64,000 bases of DNA from Anthopleura xanthogrammica (GCA_964019055.1 OZ025213.1:6684472-6748471), one strand, 5' to 3'; counted from the first letter of the stretch, positions 48,401 to 58,641 are shown. A program made the numbers and translations. Notes: generated by a model from the letters alone, not told the origin.

Positions 48401-50844
48401 CAGGTCAGCGTCTGATTCGTTTCTAGCACAATCTAGCTTTAGTTTGGTCAAGTGCAATAGTTGCACATGTTGTCTAAAGCATGCATTGCCGGTCGATAAG
48501 GTGCTATACTGATATTGCAGCCTTTATGAGTATTTCTAGCCTATTCTACCATATTTATATCAATTATTTGTAATTGTGTATTGTCATTTGTATACAAGCT
48601 TACTGAAGCCAATCGTTACATCCTACCTCGTAGTACGATTATATGGCGTTTATCTAGTAACTGAAAGAGAGTTCACCTCAAACCATTCTATCCATTGCCA
48701 AGGGCACCATCTTGACTTTGAATCGCGTTACTTTGGTAGACCAGAAGAAACGCCACAAATGCGAAACGACGAGAATGTTCTTTGCGGTTTTGTCTCAAGT
48801 TGTGTCAGGAGGATTTCATTCCCGCGAGAGACTTCAAAACAGTTCATGTTTTTCTCTATTAGGCTCTTGACTACTTAATCAAAAACCGAAGAATCACTGT
48901 TCGATCAGCCCACCTATCATGAGCCTAGATAGCTGCCCTCTGTATAGACCGCTAGGCAGGATATATATGGGAATCAGTGTGCGGTCTATTTTTTGATAAC
49001 TTCACCGCTGATAAATCAGAATGATATAGCGATGGAAACTCTGTTCCGACAGTCGCAGGTTTTTCCCACTGGAATCTTTATTTTCTATTCACGAATTTTC
49101 GATCCATATCATTGATCACAAATCTCTGTATCTACTTCCAGTGTTTGATAGAGTAGCGTATGATGATAATTAGTTCACTGAGCGATCGATTCGTTGTGTC
49201 TTCTCTTCACTATCCCGACCAATGTTACCCTCATTCATATTCCTTTTTATTCATATTCCCATAGACCTAATTTAGGCTTATTTGTTAACCATTAGTGCTT
49301 GAGAATTAAAGTGCAACATAATATAGCTGTTATGATCTCGCGTTTTGATTGGTTGGAAGTATGTGCATTATATTATGAGAGCACACAGCGCGCGTGCGTA
49401 TTTTCTATTTCATCATTTGTGTACAAATAACGGCTACTCTAATTTGTATTTTATAAAAGAAATAAAAAACTTGCTTGCTGTGCAATGTGAAGTTATAAAG
49501 CACTTGGTGATTGGCAGAATACTCAAAGCGCGCGCGCGTTTTCTATTTCTTCACTAACATGAAAAAAGCTTTAAGAGTCATATTTGCAAGGGAATGACGC
49601 GCGGTCCGAAATGAGAAAAGAATAATAATAATGAGATTATTTCCTTTCGCCCATTCTCTTCTCTCTTATCCTTTTCAGTCGCTTAATAGTGATGAGTAAC
49701 ATTAATTGGATTGCTCTGTACCCGAAGCACGGACATTTTTGGCAATATATGTCTGTGCCACACGAATGCTCTTTGCTTTCCCGGTCCTGTCGTGTTCACA
49801 AACATGAATAGCTTTCCGAACAGAGCTGGAACAGATTGTTTTCGCATTAGTTTGGTTAATCACAGTATGAATCGAATGACTTTTTGACTCAGTTGCGTGA
49901 AGTAAATTTCTCCTGCGCAGCGTAGCGCTAGCTGGAACGGCCGAACGAAAGTGATGCCAAAAGTTTGCACACGAAGCTTTGCTTTCGCTGTTACACCACT
50001 GGCAAATAAAATAACTCCTCGGTACTTCGTAGCAGGATTAAAATATTTTCACAGTATATTTTGTCGACTGTGCCATTTTTAAAATTTTTTGGATGACATT
50101 TAAGTCCTGATAAATTACATATAACCATAAGACGGTGAAATATGTATTCTTATATATAATCTGACCTGAAGCCTGAAAGCCAGACCACTTTATATTTTAC
50201 TTCATACTTGTAATATTTTCGAGGAAAACTAGTACTTTATTGATCGATGGTCTTGACTTTGCGCAACTTATTTTTTTGCAGTACTGCGAGGGCTCGTACA
50301 GTCAGGACCCGTGACGAAAACCATTGAAATCCCCCGACCAGATAATCCCGAGAATCCATGGACGCGCAGTGTGATCGTGTACCGCGTCCAAGTCCAGCGA
50401 ATATACAAAGGAGAGAACAAAGTTAAGAACACTACTCCACTCAAAGATTACCCAGGAAAAGTACCTTTGCCAATGGAAGTTGCTATCTACACGGACAACA
50501 ACTCGTGCGCGGCGCAGCTGGAACAAGGTAGAGATTATGTTCTTGGAGGATACATTGATGGCGAGGACCTTGAGATTTTTTCATGTAACTGGATCCAGAC
50601 TTGGAACAGCTTGAGCGCCGGGCAGCGTATTGCAATCAGGAGGTACTACGGCCGTAACTGCGCGTGCAGGACCAGTCTGTGCAGCTGGATGGACCCACTA
50701 GGAGGGATGATGGATTACTACTGTGGAGTTAACAATCTCTACTGCGCCATGAGGAACGACCAAGCCACATGTTCCTGGAAAGACATTGGCCGTGGGTATC
50801 GAGAATGCATCAAGGATGCTACTATTCTTGGTTTTTACAAGTAA
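45429..50844 (+). CDS. TIMP-like protein 3, 227 aa, two exons
   Basis: Exons are 45429-45549 and 50282-50844. The phase-1 GT-AG intron falls at the same codon as in the other TIMP genes of this locus. The signal peptide is residues 1-21 (core IIAILVVFCLLI, ending FPFS). The mature chain then begins directly with CRCVPGNDHPQDKFC, so Cys1 can be N-terminal as inhibition requires. Position 2 is Arg instead of Ser/Thr, and the loop before HPQ is one residue longer than in the nested TIMP. The NTR domain shows LRGLVQSGP, VYRVQVQRIYKGE, SCAAQLEQG, YVLGGYIDG, SCNWIQTWNSLS and NCACR. The C-terminal subdomain includes ATCSWKD. There are 12 Cys, the TIMP number. It is secreted. The gene is a tandem neighbour of TIMP-like 2 on the same strand, most simply a duplicate. 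Confidence 0.92.
46200..50270. other. Intron of TIMP-like gene 3
   Basis: A purine-rich run lies at 46660-46710 and an imperfect CGAA/GAAT microsatellite at about 46920-46985. A fragment of family A MITE (GGAATGACGCGCGGTCCGAA) lies near 49590. The 48576-48878 open frame has no domain character. Confidence 0.5.
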
Positions 50845-51093
50845 AATCTGAATCTATTTATTTGGAAAGGACAAAATTTGAGTTCGTTTGGAAAAAAATA
50901 TTTAGGGCGACTAAATGTGTAACGTAATCATCTAGGTAGCTAGCATTTCCTTTTATCCTAGGAATTTTAAGCTTACTTCCATCGAAAAATCTAGAAAAAT
51001 CCATTTGGTATCAGTCGGTCATATGATTGCATGCTCCACGTCACTGATCACATGACATGTTTGTAACACATTGTCTAGGTGGATAAAATGTAC

Positions 51094-51206
51094 CACGTGT
51101 CCCCTATGTGCCTTGGGGTCTAATGTACAACGAGATCTTGTGCCAAGTAAGTCATGTCAATGGATCACGTGGCCTCTTAGAGTCACGTGATTTCATGTAC
51201 CACGTG
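51094..51206. promoter_or_regulatory. Cluster of four CACGTG E-boxes
   Basis: CACGTG occurs at 51094-51099, 51166-51171, 51184-51189 and 51201-51206, four palindromic E-boxes in 113 bases. They lie 250-360 bases after the stop of TIMP-like gene 3. This core is bound by bHLH-type factors (USF, MYC/MAX, MITF and clock classes). Function here is unproven. Confidence 0.45.
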
Positions 51207-51479
51207 CATCAAGAGGTGAGACGCGAGACTGACTAGACGGATGAAAGATTTTTTGGGGTTCATTCACTAATCGTTATTGTCGAACGTTTTTTGGTTTTTA
51301 GTTTGACAAACAGCATCAAAATTAAGCTGCACATCACAAAGATTATTATTTCTTATGGGACTATCGTATGTGCCATGAAGCTTATGTCGTATGTCTCAGA
51401 GTCGAGAAACAAGAAACTATATTTATAGTGAAAATATATCGGTCATAACTCCTTGCCAATACCACAGGGAGCCCAAGCT

Positions 51480-51560
51480 AGGATAAAAGAAAAAGACGTG
51501 GCCGCCATGTTGGTTGATAATGGTTGACAACGCCATTAAATAAGACCAAATTTGTTAGGT
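51480..51560. repeat. Short inverted repeat with CCATGTTGG ends
   Basis: GCCGCCATGTTGG and the inverted CCAACATGGCGCC bound about 80 bases. Single copies of the same end motif occur near 33290, 33660 and 35305, so it is probably a MITE terminus. Confidence 0.55.
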
Positions 51561-52303
51561 CATCCAACATGGCGCCTATAGTGATAGGGGAATCAAGAGA
51601 AGAGAGGAGAGGGAGTTGGGGAAGATTTTGGGAATCACACTCATTCCCCCACCGACGTGTGTACCTTTTCACAACCTTTGAAAGGGTCTTAAAGTAGCCT
51701 AGGTGTACATGATCATATCCCGTTAGCTATAGTTAGTGTGTGTGGGGTGTACATATACATATATAAACACATGAGCCGAGGGCGTTTTCTGGGAATTTGG
51801 AAGAAAATTTCAAGTAATAAGGAATATGGTGTTATTAAAAAGTCCTTTCATTTAGTTAAATATGTCGACATTTTTTGTGATATATTGCTTTAATAGGTTA
51901 TGATTGTAATTTACACTTATCAGTTGTTTAGAACACGGTAACGTTATGGCTTGATGGGCTATGTATACATATTAATGAGACTAGTGGATGGGAATCTATA
52001 GTAGAACTATAGTAACCACAAAAGCTGGTGAGTTTAAAAATGTTGTTTAAGATAAATGTTGATGTAAAATTGAATTAAACGAAATAAAAGTGGGAATTAA
52101 AGAACAAAAAAAGTCTCGTGCGTCACAGTTTTTTTAGTTTACTAGCATATCAGCATCCATATTTTGTGGCCGTGAAAAGAAATATGTCTTTTCTTGAATC
52201 GTACTTGTGCGCATGTCTGGATTGATTTTTAAAAATAAAAAAAAATTCCTCGTGGATCAAAGGGATCTCAGAAAGCTAGTCGAAAATAAGTTATCGGTGA
52301 TCT

Positions 52304-52468
52304 TTAAAGTTCAGACACACGGTGCAACATTGCGCGCAATATTGCAGGCAATGTTGCTGAAGTAGGATCGTTTTCTACTTCAGCAACATTGCGTGCAACA
52401 AATTGCAACGTGTGGCATGGCTTGCAACATCGATTGCGCGCAATGTTGCACCGTGTGTCCGTAGCTTT
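52304..52468. mobile_element. MITE built from ATTGCGCGCAAT palindromes
   Basis: The ends GACACACGGTGCAACATTGC are inverted at the right. Internal arms GCAATGTTGCTGAAGTAG and CTACTTCAGCAACATTGC form a second hairpin. TAAAG-type sequence flanks both sides. Confidence 0.8.
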
Positions 52469-52664
52469 ACTGTTCATAGCTAGCAAGGTATTAATCATGT
52501 ACGGTCTAGGGGCCTACTGACCTCTCTCTTAGGCTTCGGCCGAGCTTCCTGATCAGCCATTATGGATAGCGGTGTCCGCGGGGTCGAAATCTCCGGCATA
52601 TCTTCAGCACTCGATGTCTGGAAGTATGGTCCTGATTTATCAATCGATTTTATTAGGAATAAAC

Positions 52665-52832
52665 TTTTTTTAGCCTCGTATGCAAATTGCCCATTTCAGA
52701 CCACATGACATTTTAATTCCCTTGAAAATGTTCTTTTGTTAAAATATTTACACATGAAAGAATCAACTGCCAAGAGTGGCATCACATGGTCTGAAATGGG
52801 CACAACAAGCAACGAAGCTAAAAAGGTCTATT
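52665..52832. mobile_element. Foldback MITE, family A relative
   Basis: GCCCATTTCAGACCACATGA on the left is mirrored by TCACATGGTCTGAAATGGGC on the right, with TTTAGC.TCGT/ACGAAGCTAAAAA ends. It is a shorter relative of the 31013-31211 element. Confidence 0.75.
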
Positions 52833-52955
52833 GAGAGAGTCAAAACCTTAGTCTTTAACTTCGGCTAAGCATGCTTGGAAGGCATACCCTGGGCTCCAGC
52901 TAAGGTTCTATTTCGCTTCTCGCGGGTTTAAACGAGCGAGCGCCGTTCCCTTTAA

Positions 52956-53661
52956 GGTATCAGGATATGATTAGGACCCCTATACGCGCTACCTCAAATT
53001 TCGCACGGGCTTTACAATATTTTGGCATAAAAGTATACATTTCCTGAAAGCTAAATAAATGTAGTTTTCGAATATCTATTTAAGATTGTCTGTTTTGGAA
53101 CACAAAAAAGTTATTGGGTTCAAAGTGACATTCTACCGCACTTCATTCGACGACCTCCCGCAGGGTCAGAATTTCCGCTATGTCGATCAAAATTACATTA
53201 GCATACTCTGTGGATAATGAGCTTCAAAACGGTGTCTCAGATTTTTGATATCTTTTTTAGATTGTGCGCAATGACGCGTTAAATCAGGATGCTTGAAATT
53301 TCGGTGGTCATGATTGTAAAATAGACAATATCTTTTGAATGAAAAAACATTTCAAAAATCTGAGACACGGTTTTTTTAGATCGCATTGTGATTTATCATA
53401 ATCCAAAGTTTCAGTTCGATCTGATGTAATCCGAAAGAGCTACAATGTTTTTAAAACGAAATTTTGGTAACTCAAAAACTGCGGAGAAAGCCAACAACTT
53501 TTTGTGTGTGGCGAAACAGGAAATTCCAAATTGATTTTTAAAAACTACGTTTATTTAGCTTTCAGAAAATGTATACTTTTATATAATAATATTGAAAAGG
53601 CAGCGCGAAATTTTGGTCGTGCGTAAAGTGATCTCGGAGGCCTCAAACGTATCCTGATACC
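52956..53661. mobile_element. 0.7-kb foldback element flanked by TTAA
   Basis: TTAA at 52952-52955 and 53662-53665 flanks inverted ends GGTATCAGGATA. Inner arms also mirror each other: GTATACATTTCCTGAAAGCT with its complement near 53557-53575, and AATTTCGC with GCGAAATTT. The central hairpin has TCTCAGATTTTTGA and its inverse. There is no reading frame. Like the 8362-9475 element it has the TTAA target of piggyBac-type transposition but different termini. Confidence 0.82.
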
Positions 53662-53984
53662 TTAAAACAGCAAACGCCGGAGCGAGAAAACCTCTGGACC
53701 CCAGGGTATGGGAGGCATGTCATGCAAGCAAAAGGGCGATGGCATAAGGATTCATTGCGCACAGATTGTACACGATCTTTTGGTCTTCCGATCTTAAAGC
53801 TGTTTTAGAGCTTCTTCATGGCCGGAATAATGCGCAAATGAAATGACTTGGTCGGGTTATAGAGGGTGCACTTTAATTTGCCTTATTCTTTTTCTGGGTT
53901 TCATCATTCTAAATCAGTCTACTTTTCTTGCGAATCTCGCGCGCAGTAAGCGCACATCGGAGAGAAGCTCGATTACTCCGAAAA

Positions 53985-54700
53985 GAGTAATTTCATTTCA
54001 TTTATTTCATTTTCATTTCATTTAGTTTATTCGTCATTATATTTACAATATAATACAGGTGGGAGTTGATTAATGTTAGATAATAGTAAATACGAAAGAA
54101 TCATGAATGTATAATGGCAACAAAAAAGTACGATGGAAAATTACAGTACAACGAGTTTGACAGGAGGAGGAAACAGGACTTTACGATACGATACGAAGAA
54201 ACTACTTTAAAATGATATAATCATATGATATCTAAAGAAATGCTCTATGAGATTAACTAGTTATGAAAACAGATGAAATTTTAGCAATATGAATTGGAGT
54301 TATTTTACAGTAAGAGTACTGAGGTGGCTGATAAGATGGTAGTTTCCAGGTTCTGATAATAGTGATTAAAGATACTGAATTCATCAAGGACAACGACATG
54401 GATTTTATCTCACTAGGGAGACTGTTCCAGAGCTCTATACAGTTCTTGTAAGAAACGAGGATCTGTAGAAGGTTTGCTTGTGATGTACCAGTTGTATATA
54501 TGTAGTTGTTCTTATCAAAGTTGCGTATTCTGTAGTGGGATGCAGCCGGAAGCAGGTGTTGTCTGTTGATCAATACTCCCGTTTCGAGATCTCTTTTACG
54601 CTGTGTTAGCCTCAAAACCGTGTAATATATTCTTTTATTCAGTAACAGCCCGTGGAAATTCAAGAGGTCTGTGTGTAAAGAAGACAATAAAAATACTTTG
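53985..54700 (-). mobile_element. Non-LTR retrotransposon (LINE) 3' remnant
   Basis: The open frame 54253-54687 on the minus strand encodes the C-terminal end of a LINE reverse transcriptase polyprotein (IRNFDKNN..., ELWNSLPSEIKSMSL). The usual WNxLPxxI motif of CR1/L2-like elements is visible. The element ends near 53985-54030 in a short ATTTC/ATTTCATTT microsatellite, a typical tail of this LINE class. The 5' part of the element is missing. Confidence 0.75.
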
Positions 54701-54743
54701 AAATTTCACGAGTTTTATCTAAATTTCAGCATAATTTACGCAC

Positions 54744-55140
54744 AATTGAGGCTAACACAGCGTAAAAGAGAACTCGAAACTGGAGTATTAGGAAAACTGA
54801 CTTATCCAAGCTTTTAGAAAACAATACCAATTGTTGTAAATTGTGCAGCTGTGTGTGTTTAATTGTGTGACTCGATAGTTAGTTATTCTTAATCAATTAA
54901 TTAATCTTTTACTATCTTTATTGATATATCTTATTAGATATTCTTAACCTAGCTTAATTTAATATTAGATATAAATAGATTTAATATTAGATATAGATTT
55001 TAAATTTTACTACTTATTATTTTATGTTAATATATATTCATTTTTTTAAATATTTTTTTTAATAGTGTCCCCAATTAGTTGTATAAACTAAATACCTAGA
55101 CACGTAAATAAAGTTATTATCACAAGCCATCCCTTAGTTA
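54744..55140 (+). mobile_element. Second LINE 3' fragment, inverted
   Basis: GAGGCTAACACAGCGTAAAAG then CTCGAAACTGGAGTATTA is an inverted copy of 54540-54610, so a second LINE fragment lies head to head with the first. It ends near an AATAAAGTTATTATC stretch around 55110. Confidence 0.6.
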
Positions 55141-55465
55141 GTATACAGCAGTGTCAGGTCCTTTAAAATGGTATATGACATTATATCTGTTTAATGCTCT
55201 CTTAGTTTTCTTATAATATATATATATATATATGCGCACTATAATTTTTTGTTGTAAGTAGGCAACTTCATTCAGTTAGATCGATTGATTACTCATTTGT
55301 GTATCCGAAAAAGGGAATGGAGTGAGACAAGACGAATCCCCCTTTGCGTCGCGCTTTCTTTTACTAACTTATTCACTAGAGTACTATCTGATAATTCTTT
55401 TTTAACTGAAAAATCTTGGAACACCTTTGCCATTGGTGCATGGCTTACAAAACGAATTCATGGTT

Positions 55466-55630
55466 CAGGGGCGCGTACCCAGGATTTTGTTTAGGGAGGG
55501 GTGCAGGGTACAAAGTCAGCCCAGGGATCGAGGGGTGCACCCCTCAGAATCTTCAAAATAGGGGACAAAGTTTCTCCGAGGGGGGGGGGGGGTGCGCACC
55601 CCCTGCACCCCTCCCCTGGATCCGCCCCTG
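55466..55630. mobile_element. 165-bp MITE, GGATCC family, intact
   Basis: The left end is CAGGGGCGCGTACCCAGG and the right end is CCTGGATCCGCCCCTG. TGGTT directly flanks both ends, a 5-bp target duplication. The interior is G- and C-rich with a long G-run. Other copies or fragments lie at 3.6, 6.9-7.1, 11.1 and 58.7 kb. Open frames across it (CAPPAPLPW-type) are artefacts. Confidence 0.85.
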
Positions 55631-56021
55631 TGGTTCCCCCTCAGACAATAGTGGACCAATCACTATTGCAGCAGTTTTCCCAGTGGAATTAAAATCTTGT
55701 CCCACAAACAACTACACAGTGTCTGTTTTAAAGAGTAAAACATGGATTACGAGGAAAGTTTTCTTTATTTTCACATGCAGGACAATTGAAACAATTAATA
55801 CAACTCAAATTTATAATCAAATTTACAACCAGATTTATAAATTTTAAGATATTTTAGCTAATCTGTTGAGCTTGTTGGCCATAGCAACGGTAACTACGGG
55901 GAGGGAAACCATGAATTAGCATAATCATATGGAATATAGACTTTGATATCATCGCGCTTATAGATCACATGGCCACAATGCCAAGTTTTTATGGATTTCA
56001 CTGCAAGCTAAGACCAGTCTA

Positions 56022-56714
56022 TCAGTCAGCAAGAAACGGAGCAGAGGCCAAAGTCCTTTCCGTATTTAGCATTTGTGTGCAATTTTTCTTATCGTCTTTA
56101 TTTTCTTGCGCTACGTGCTCATAGGATGAGTAAGGGGGAGGCTGGTCAGTTGTCAAGGCAACAGCACCTCTCAAAGGCACAGTGTGACATCCTTGACTTG
56201 GATGGCGTGACTCATCACGCACTGAGTATGTTGTGTGAGCTGAACCAAATTGGGAACTAATGGGTTCCCTTGGTGTTATGGCGTAAGGCGTGCAAGGGGG
56301 GAGATAGGATTGTTGTGTTCCACCGTAGTAGAATTGACATGGGTTTGCCGTAGCAGCACGGGAACTACTGCACGACACAAGGGGTCTGCGTTGAAACTGA
56401 CGTCTTCTCACTCGTCTTCTGTGCAGCCAAACAATCCCAGCGATTAAACAAATAAGAAATAACGCTGTAAACACACAGCCTAGAATCAATGGCAAGAGAC
56501 TGTCGCAGTGCCCAGAGCAGGAACCACGGCAACAAGATTCATAATAACCGCACTGCGAATCCAGTGAGCATTTCATCCAAAAGCAGTTGTTATCCCCTAC
56601 ACATTGATTCATGCAACACTCTTGGTCAGGCAGTGAGCAGTCGTTTTTAGTGATGCAAATACCACTGACATTATTGTGGACTAAAAGCTCAATCATTTCT
56701 CTGTAAGATGCCAT
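56022..56714 (-). CDS. Cysteine-rich single-pass membrane protein with PPPY tail, 230 aa
   Basis: It is a single-exon minus-strand frame starting at ATG 56714-56712. Residues 20-70 hold two similar cysteine blocks, each with C-x5-C, a CC pair and a following C, giving 12 Cys in about 50 residues. Residues 73-97 form one hydrophobic segment (LLPLILGCVFTALFLICLIA then GIVWL), followed at once by a basic stop-transfer stretch (HRRRVRRR). The tail of about 130 residues is rich in Ser, Tyr and Pro and has PPPY at 192-195, a motif that binds WW domains such as those of NEDD4-type ubiquitin ligases. The order Cys-rich ectodomain, membrane span, PPxY tail resembles Shisa-like or CYYR1-like adaptors, but I do not recognise a specific ortholog. 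No clear signal peptide is seen, so an upstream exon is possible, although a TATA box sits just upstream. Confidence 0.72.
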   Translation of the reverse strand: MASYREMIELLVHNNVSGICITKNDCSLPDQECCMNQCVGDNNCFWMKCSLDSQCGYYESCCRGSCSGHCDSLLPLILGCVFTALFLICLIAGIVWLHRRRVRRRQFQRRPLVSCSSSRAATANPCQFYYGGTQQSYLPPCTPYAITPREPISSQFGSAHTTYSVRDESRHPSQGCHTVPLRGAVALTTDQPPPYSSYEHVAQENKDDKKNCTQMLNTERTLASAPFLAD

Positions 56715-56768
56715 TACTCCTGTGGGCACGCGCGTCTGTTTGTAAAGTCAGAAGCTACACGGCATGCA

Positions 56769-56777
56769 GTATTTATA
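56769..56777 (-). promoter_or_regulatory. TATA box of the cysteine-rich membrane protein gene
   Basis: On the minus strand CCTATAAATACTG occurs about 55-65 bases upstream of the ATG at 56714. This predicts a start site near 56745 and a 5' UTR of about 30 bases. Confidence 0.6.
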
Positions 56778-56779
56778 GG

Positions 56780-57867
56780 AAACCGGCTGACCTTGATTGC
56801 ACCACTAATTTACTCTTAGCCAATGAAAACGAACCTTAGATTGCTTACGACAGCTGATTTAGAAATATATACCCTTGATTACGTCACTTCCTGTATTGGT
56901 ACCAGCAGATATCAAAGCAAGATATAGTAATTCTACAAACTTGATTGATGTAGTAATCTCTATAAATTTAATAGGTATTAATTCATTATCCTCTTGCTGT
57001 CCACTATTTAGTCTTGCAATGGCTAGAACTAGATTTTTAGCCGTTATAATCTGCGAAGGTCACTCAAGGGCAGGTGCTTGGTTCGTATTTCCAGTTTCAG
57101 ACAACTGAGAATCTTGTGGAATTGATTGAGGTATTCAAGACAGCACTCCGGCTCCGGCTTATTAATAACGCGCGCGCCATGTGAATTCCCGGTTTGGCTA
57201 TTTTTAGCATCCAAAGTCGTTTGGTTTTAAATTGTTTGATGACGTGGACGTGTGCGCGCGAGCTCAAAAACATACTTTTCGTCGATTTTTCTCACTTTTT
57301 TCGACAAAAGATCAGGATTGACTATGCTCTATTCTCTGAAGAGAAAAAAACGACTGAGGCTGTTGAACACTCAAAAAGACGCGAAATTTATGTTTTTCCC
57401 AAAAAATCTTTACATGTTTTCGCTACTTCCAGGTTTGGATGGTTTTGGATCTTGATTGTTTTGTCCCTCAGTATGGGGTACTCTAGAACCAAACAGACAA
57501 GGTATAGCTTACCCATTAAAAATACATTGTATTTATTATCAACTATACTCGATCAGGTGAGCGAAATTTTTGATGGTTTATTTAGAATTTGGGTTACCTG
57601 TGGCAAGTGTTTTACAAAACGAGTGATCTGATTGGTTCTCTGTCTAAAGTCATCCGGATCGATTTGTCCACGTGCACGTGCTAAGTAACTGTAGTATATG
57701 TGTAGACTACTATCGACACCATAAGTAGTTTTGGTACCTTCAAGAACTTCAATTTTTCCAAGTCCTGTTACAACAGATTCTGCTCCACTTTCACAACAGA
57801 TCAATCATTTTTCAAGTTAGAGAAATACTTCCATTTTTTAAGGCCTCTTCGACAGTATTTCGACATT
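56780..57867. promoter_or_regulatory. Shared region between divergent genes
   Basis: About 1.1 kb separates the minus-strand membrane protein gene from the plus-strand folate receptor gene. Open frames here (57194-57631, 57553-57804) lack domain features. No TATA box is evident for the folate receptor gene. Confidence 0.35.
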
Positions 57868-58641
57868 ATGAAGTTGTTGTTTCTCGTGCTTTTATGTCTG
57901 GTTGGAGGATCAATCTCGGTGTCAAAACAACAGATCGACGACTTTCTAAATGTCTGCATCAACTCAAAACACCATAAGAGTAAACCTGGACCAGAACCCG
58001 ACTTTTTTCATCACTGTACACCGTGGAAAGACAATGCTTGCTGTAAAGCGAACACTACAAAACACATCGAAAGTGATGGGACAATCACCTTGTACAGAAT
58101 GAAATGGGACCAATGCTCTCATATAAAACCGTTATCGTCAGAATGCAGGAGATTTCTAAAGATGGATACTTGCTTTTATGAATGTTCACCTAACATGTCT
58201 CCTTGGATTCAGGTTGATCCGAAATCAAAGAAAACGAGAAGAGAAAGATTTGTTAATGTTCCACTATGTGCTTCTGATTGTGATGCATGGTTTGAGGCCT
58301 GCAAGAATGATTACACCTGCTCTGACAACTGGGGAGATCTCAAAGCATGGAACTGGACCAAGTCGGGCAACGAGTGCAAGAAACCTTGCAAAACCTTCAA
58401 GGAATACTACACAGACCCCAAGACATTCTGCGACAAGCTCTTCAACTATTCCTTCAAGTACACCACGGGAAAGCCAGGTGAAGATTGTATGCTCATGTGG
58501 CCAAACAACGCCAGCAACAAGAATTCTAATGTGGCCAGAAAATTTGCTGAAAAAGCTTTGTCAACTAATTCTGCAGGCTTCTGGTTATCTCCTCATTTTA
58601 TGGTTTTATGGTTTCCAATTTCAATTATACTTCTAAATTAA
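57868..58641 (+). CDS. Folate receptor family protein, GPI-type, 257 aa, intronless
   Basis: Folate receptors bind folates at the cell surface for endocytic uptake. The signal peptide is residues 1-19. The family hallmarks follow in order: C-x-NSKHHKSKPGPE (30-43), CTPWKDNACC (50-59), YRMKWDQC (76-83), DTCFYECSPNMSPWIQ (100-115), RRERFVNVPLC (124-134), C-x2-W-F-x2-C near 138-145, CSDNW (151-155) and AWNWTKSGNEC (160-170). The C-terminal 24 residues are hydrophobic after a small-residue stretch (STNSAG, 232-237), as for a GPI anchor. Aligned by eye to human folate receptor alpha, the ligand-contact Asp (here D100), both Arg (R124, R127) and Trp 155, 161 and 163 are kept, while the Trp before the first Arg is Thr123. 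Three NxS/T sequons or more are visible. The length matches the family. The gene has no intron, unlike vertebrate relatives. Confidence 0.94.
   Translation: MKLLFLVLLCLVGGSISVSKQQIDDFLNVCINSKHHKSKPGPEPDFFHHCTPWKDNACCKANTTKHIESDGTITLYRMKWDQCSHIKPLSSECRRFLKMDTCFYECSPNMSPWIQVDPKSKKTRRERFVNVPLCASDCDAWFEACKNDYTCSDNWGDLKAWNWTKSGNECKKPCKTFKEYYTDPKTFCDKLFNYSFKYTTGKPGEDCMLMWPNNASNKNSNVARKFAEKALSTNSAGFWLSPHFMVLWFPISIILLN

Noticed and set aside
48576..48878. 100-codon frame in the TIMP-like 3 intron
   Set aside because: No conserved motif, and no paired splice sites that extend it into a gene.
52304..52468. Regulatory NRF1-like GCGC palindrome cluster
   Set aside because: The GCGCGC words are explained by the terminal and internal repeats of one MITE.
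55416..55847. 143-codon frame with Gly/Pro-rich stretch
   Set aside because: It reads through the GGATCC-family MITE.
57194..57631. 145-codon frame between the divergent genes
   Set aside because: No domain and no start-site support; its Phe/Lys-rich composition fits AT-rich DNA.
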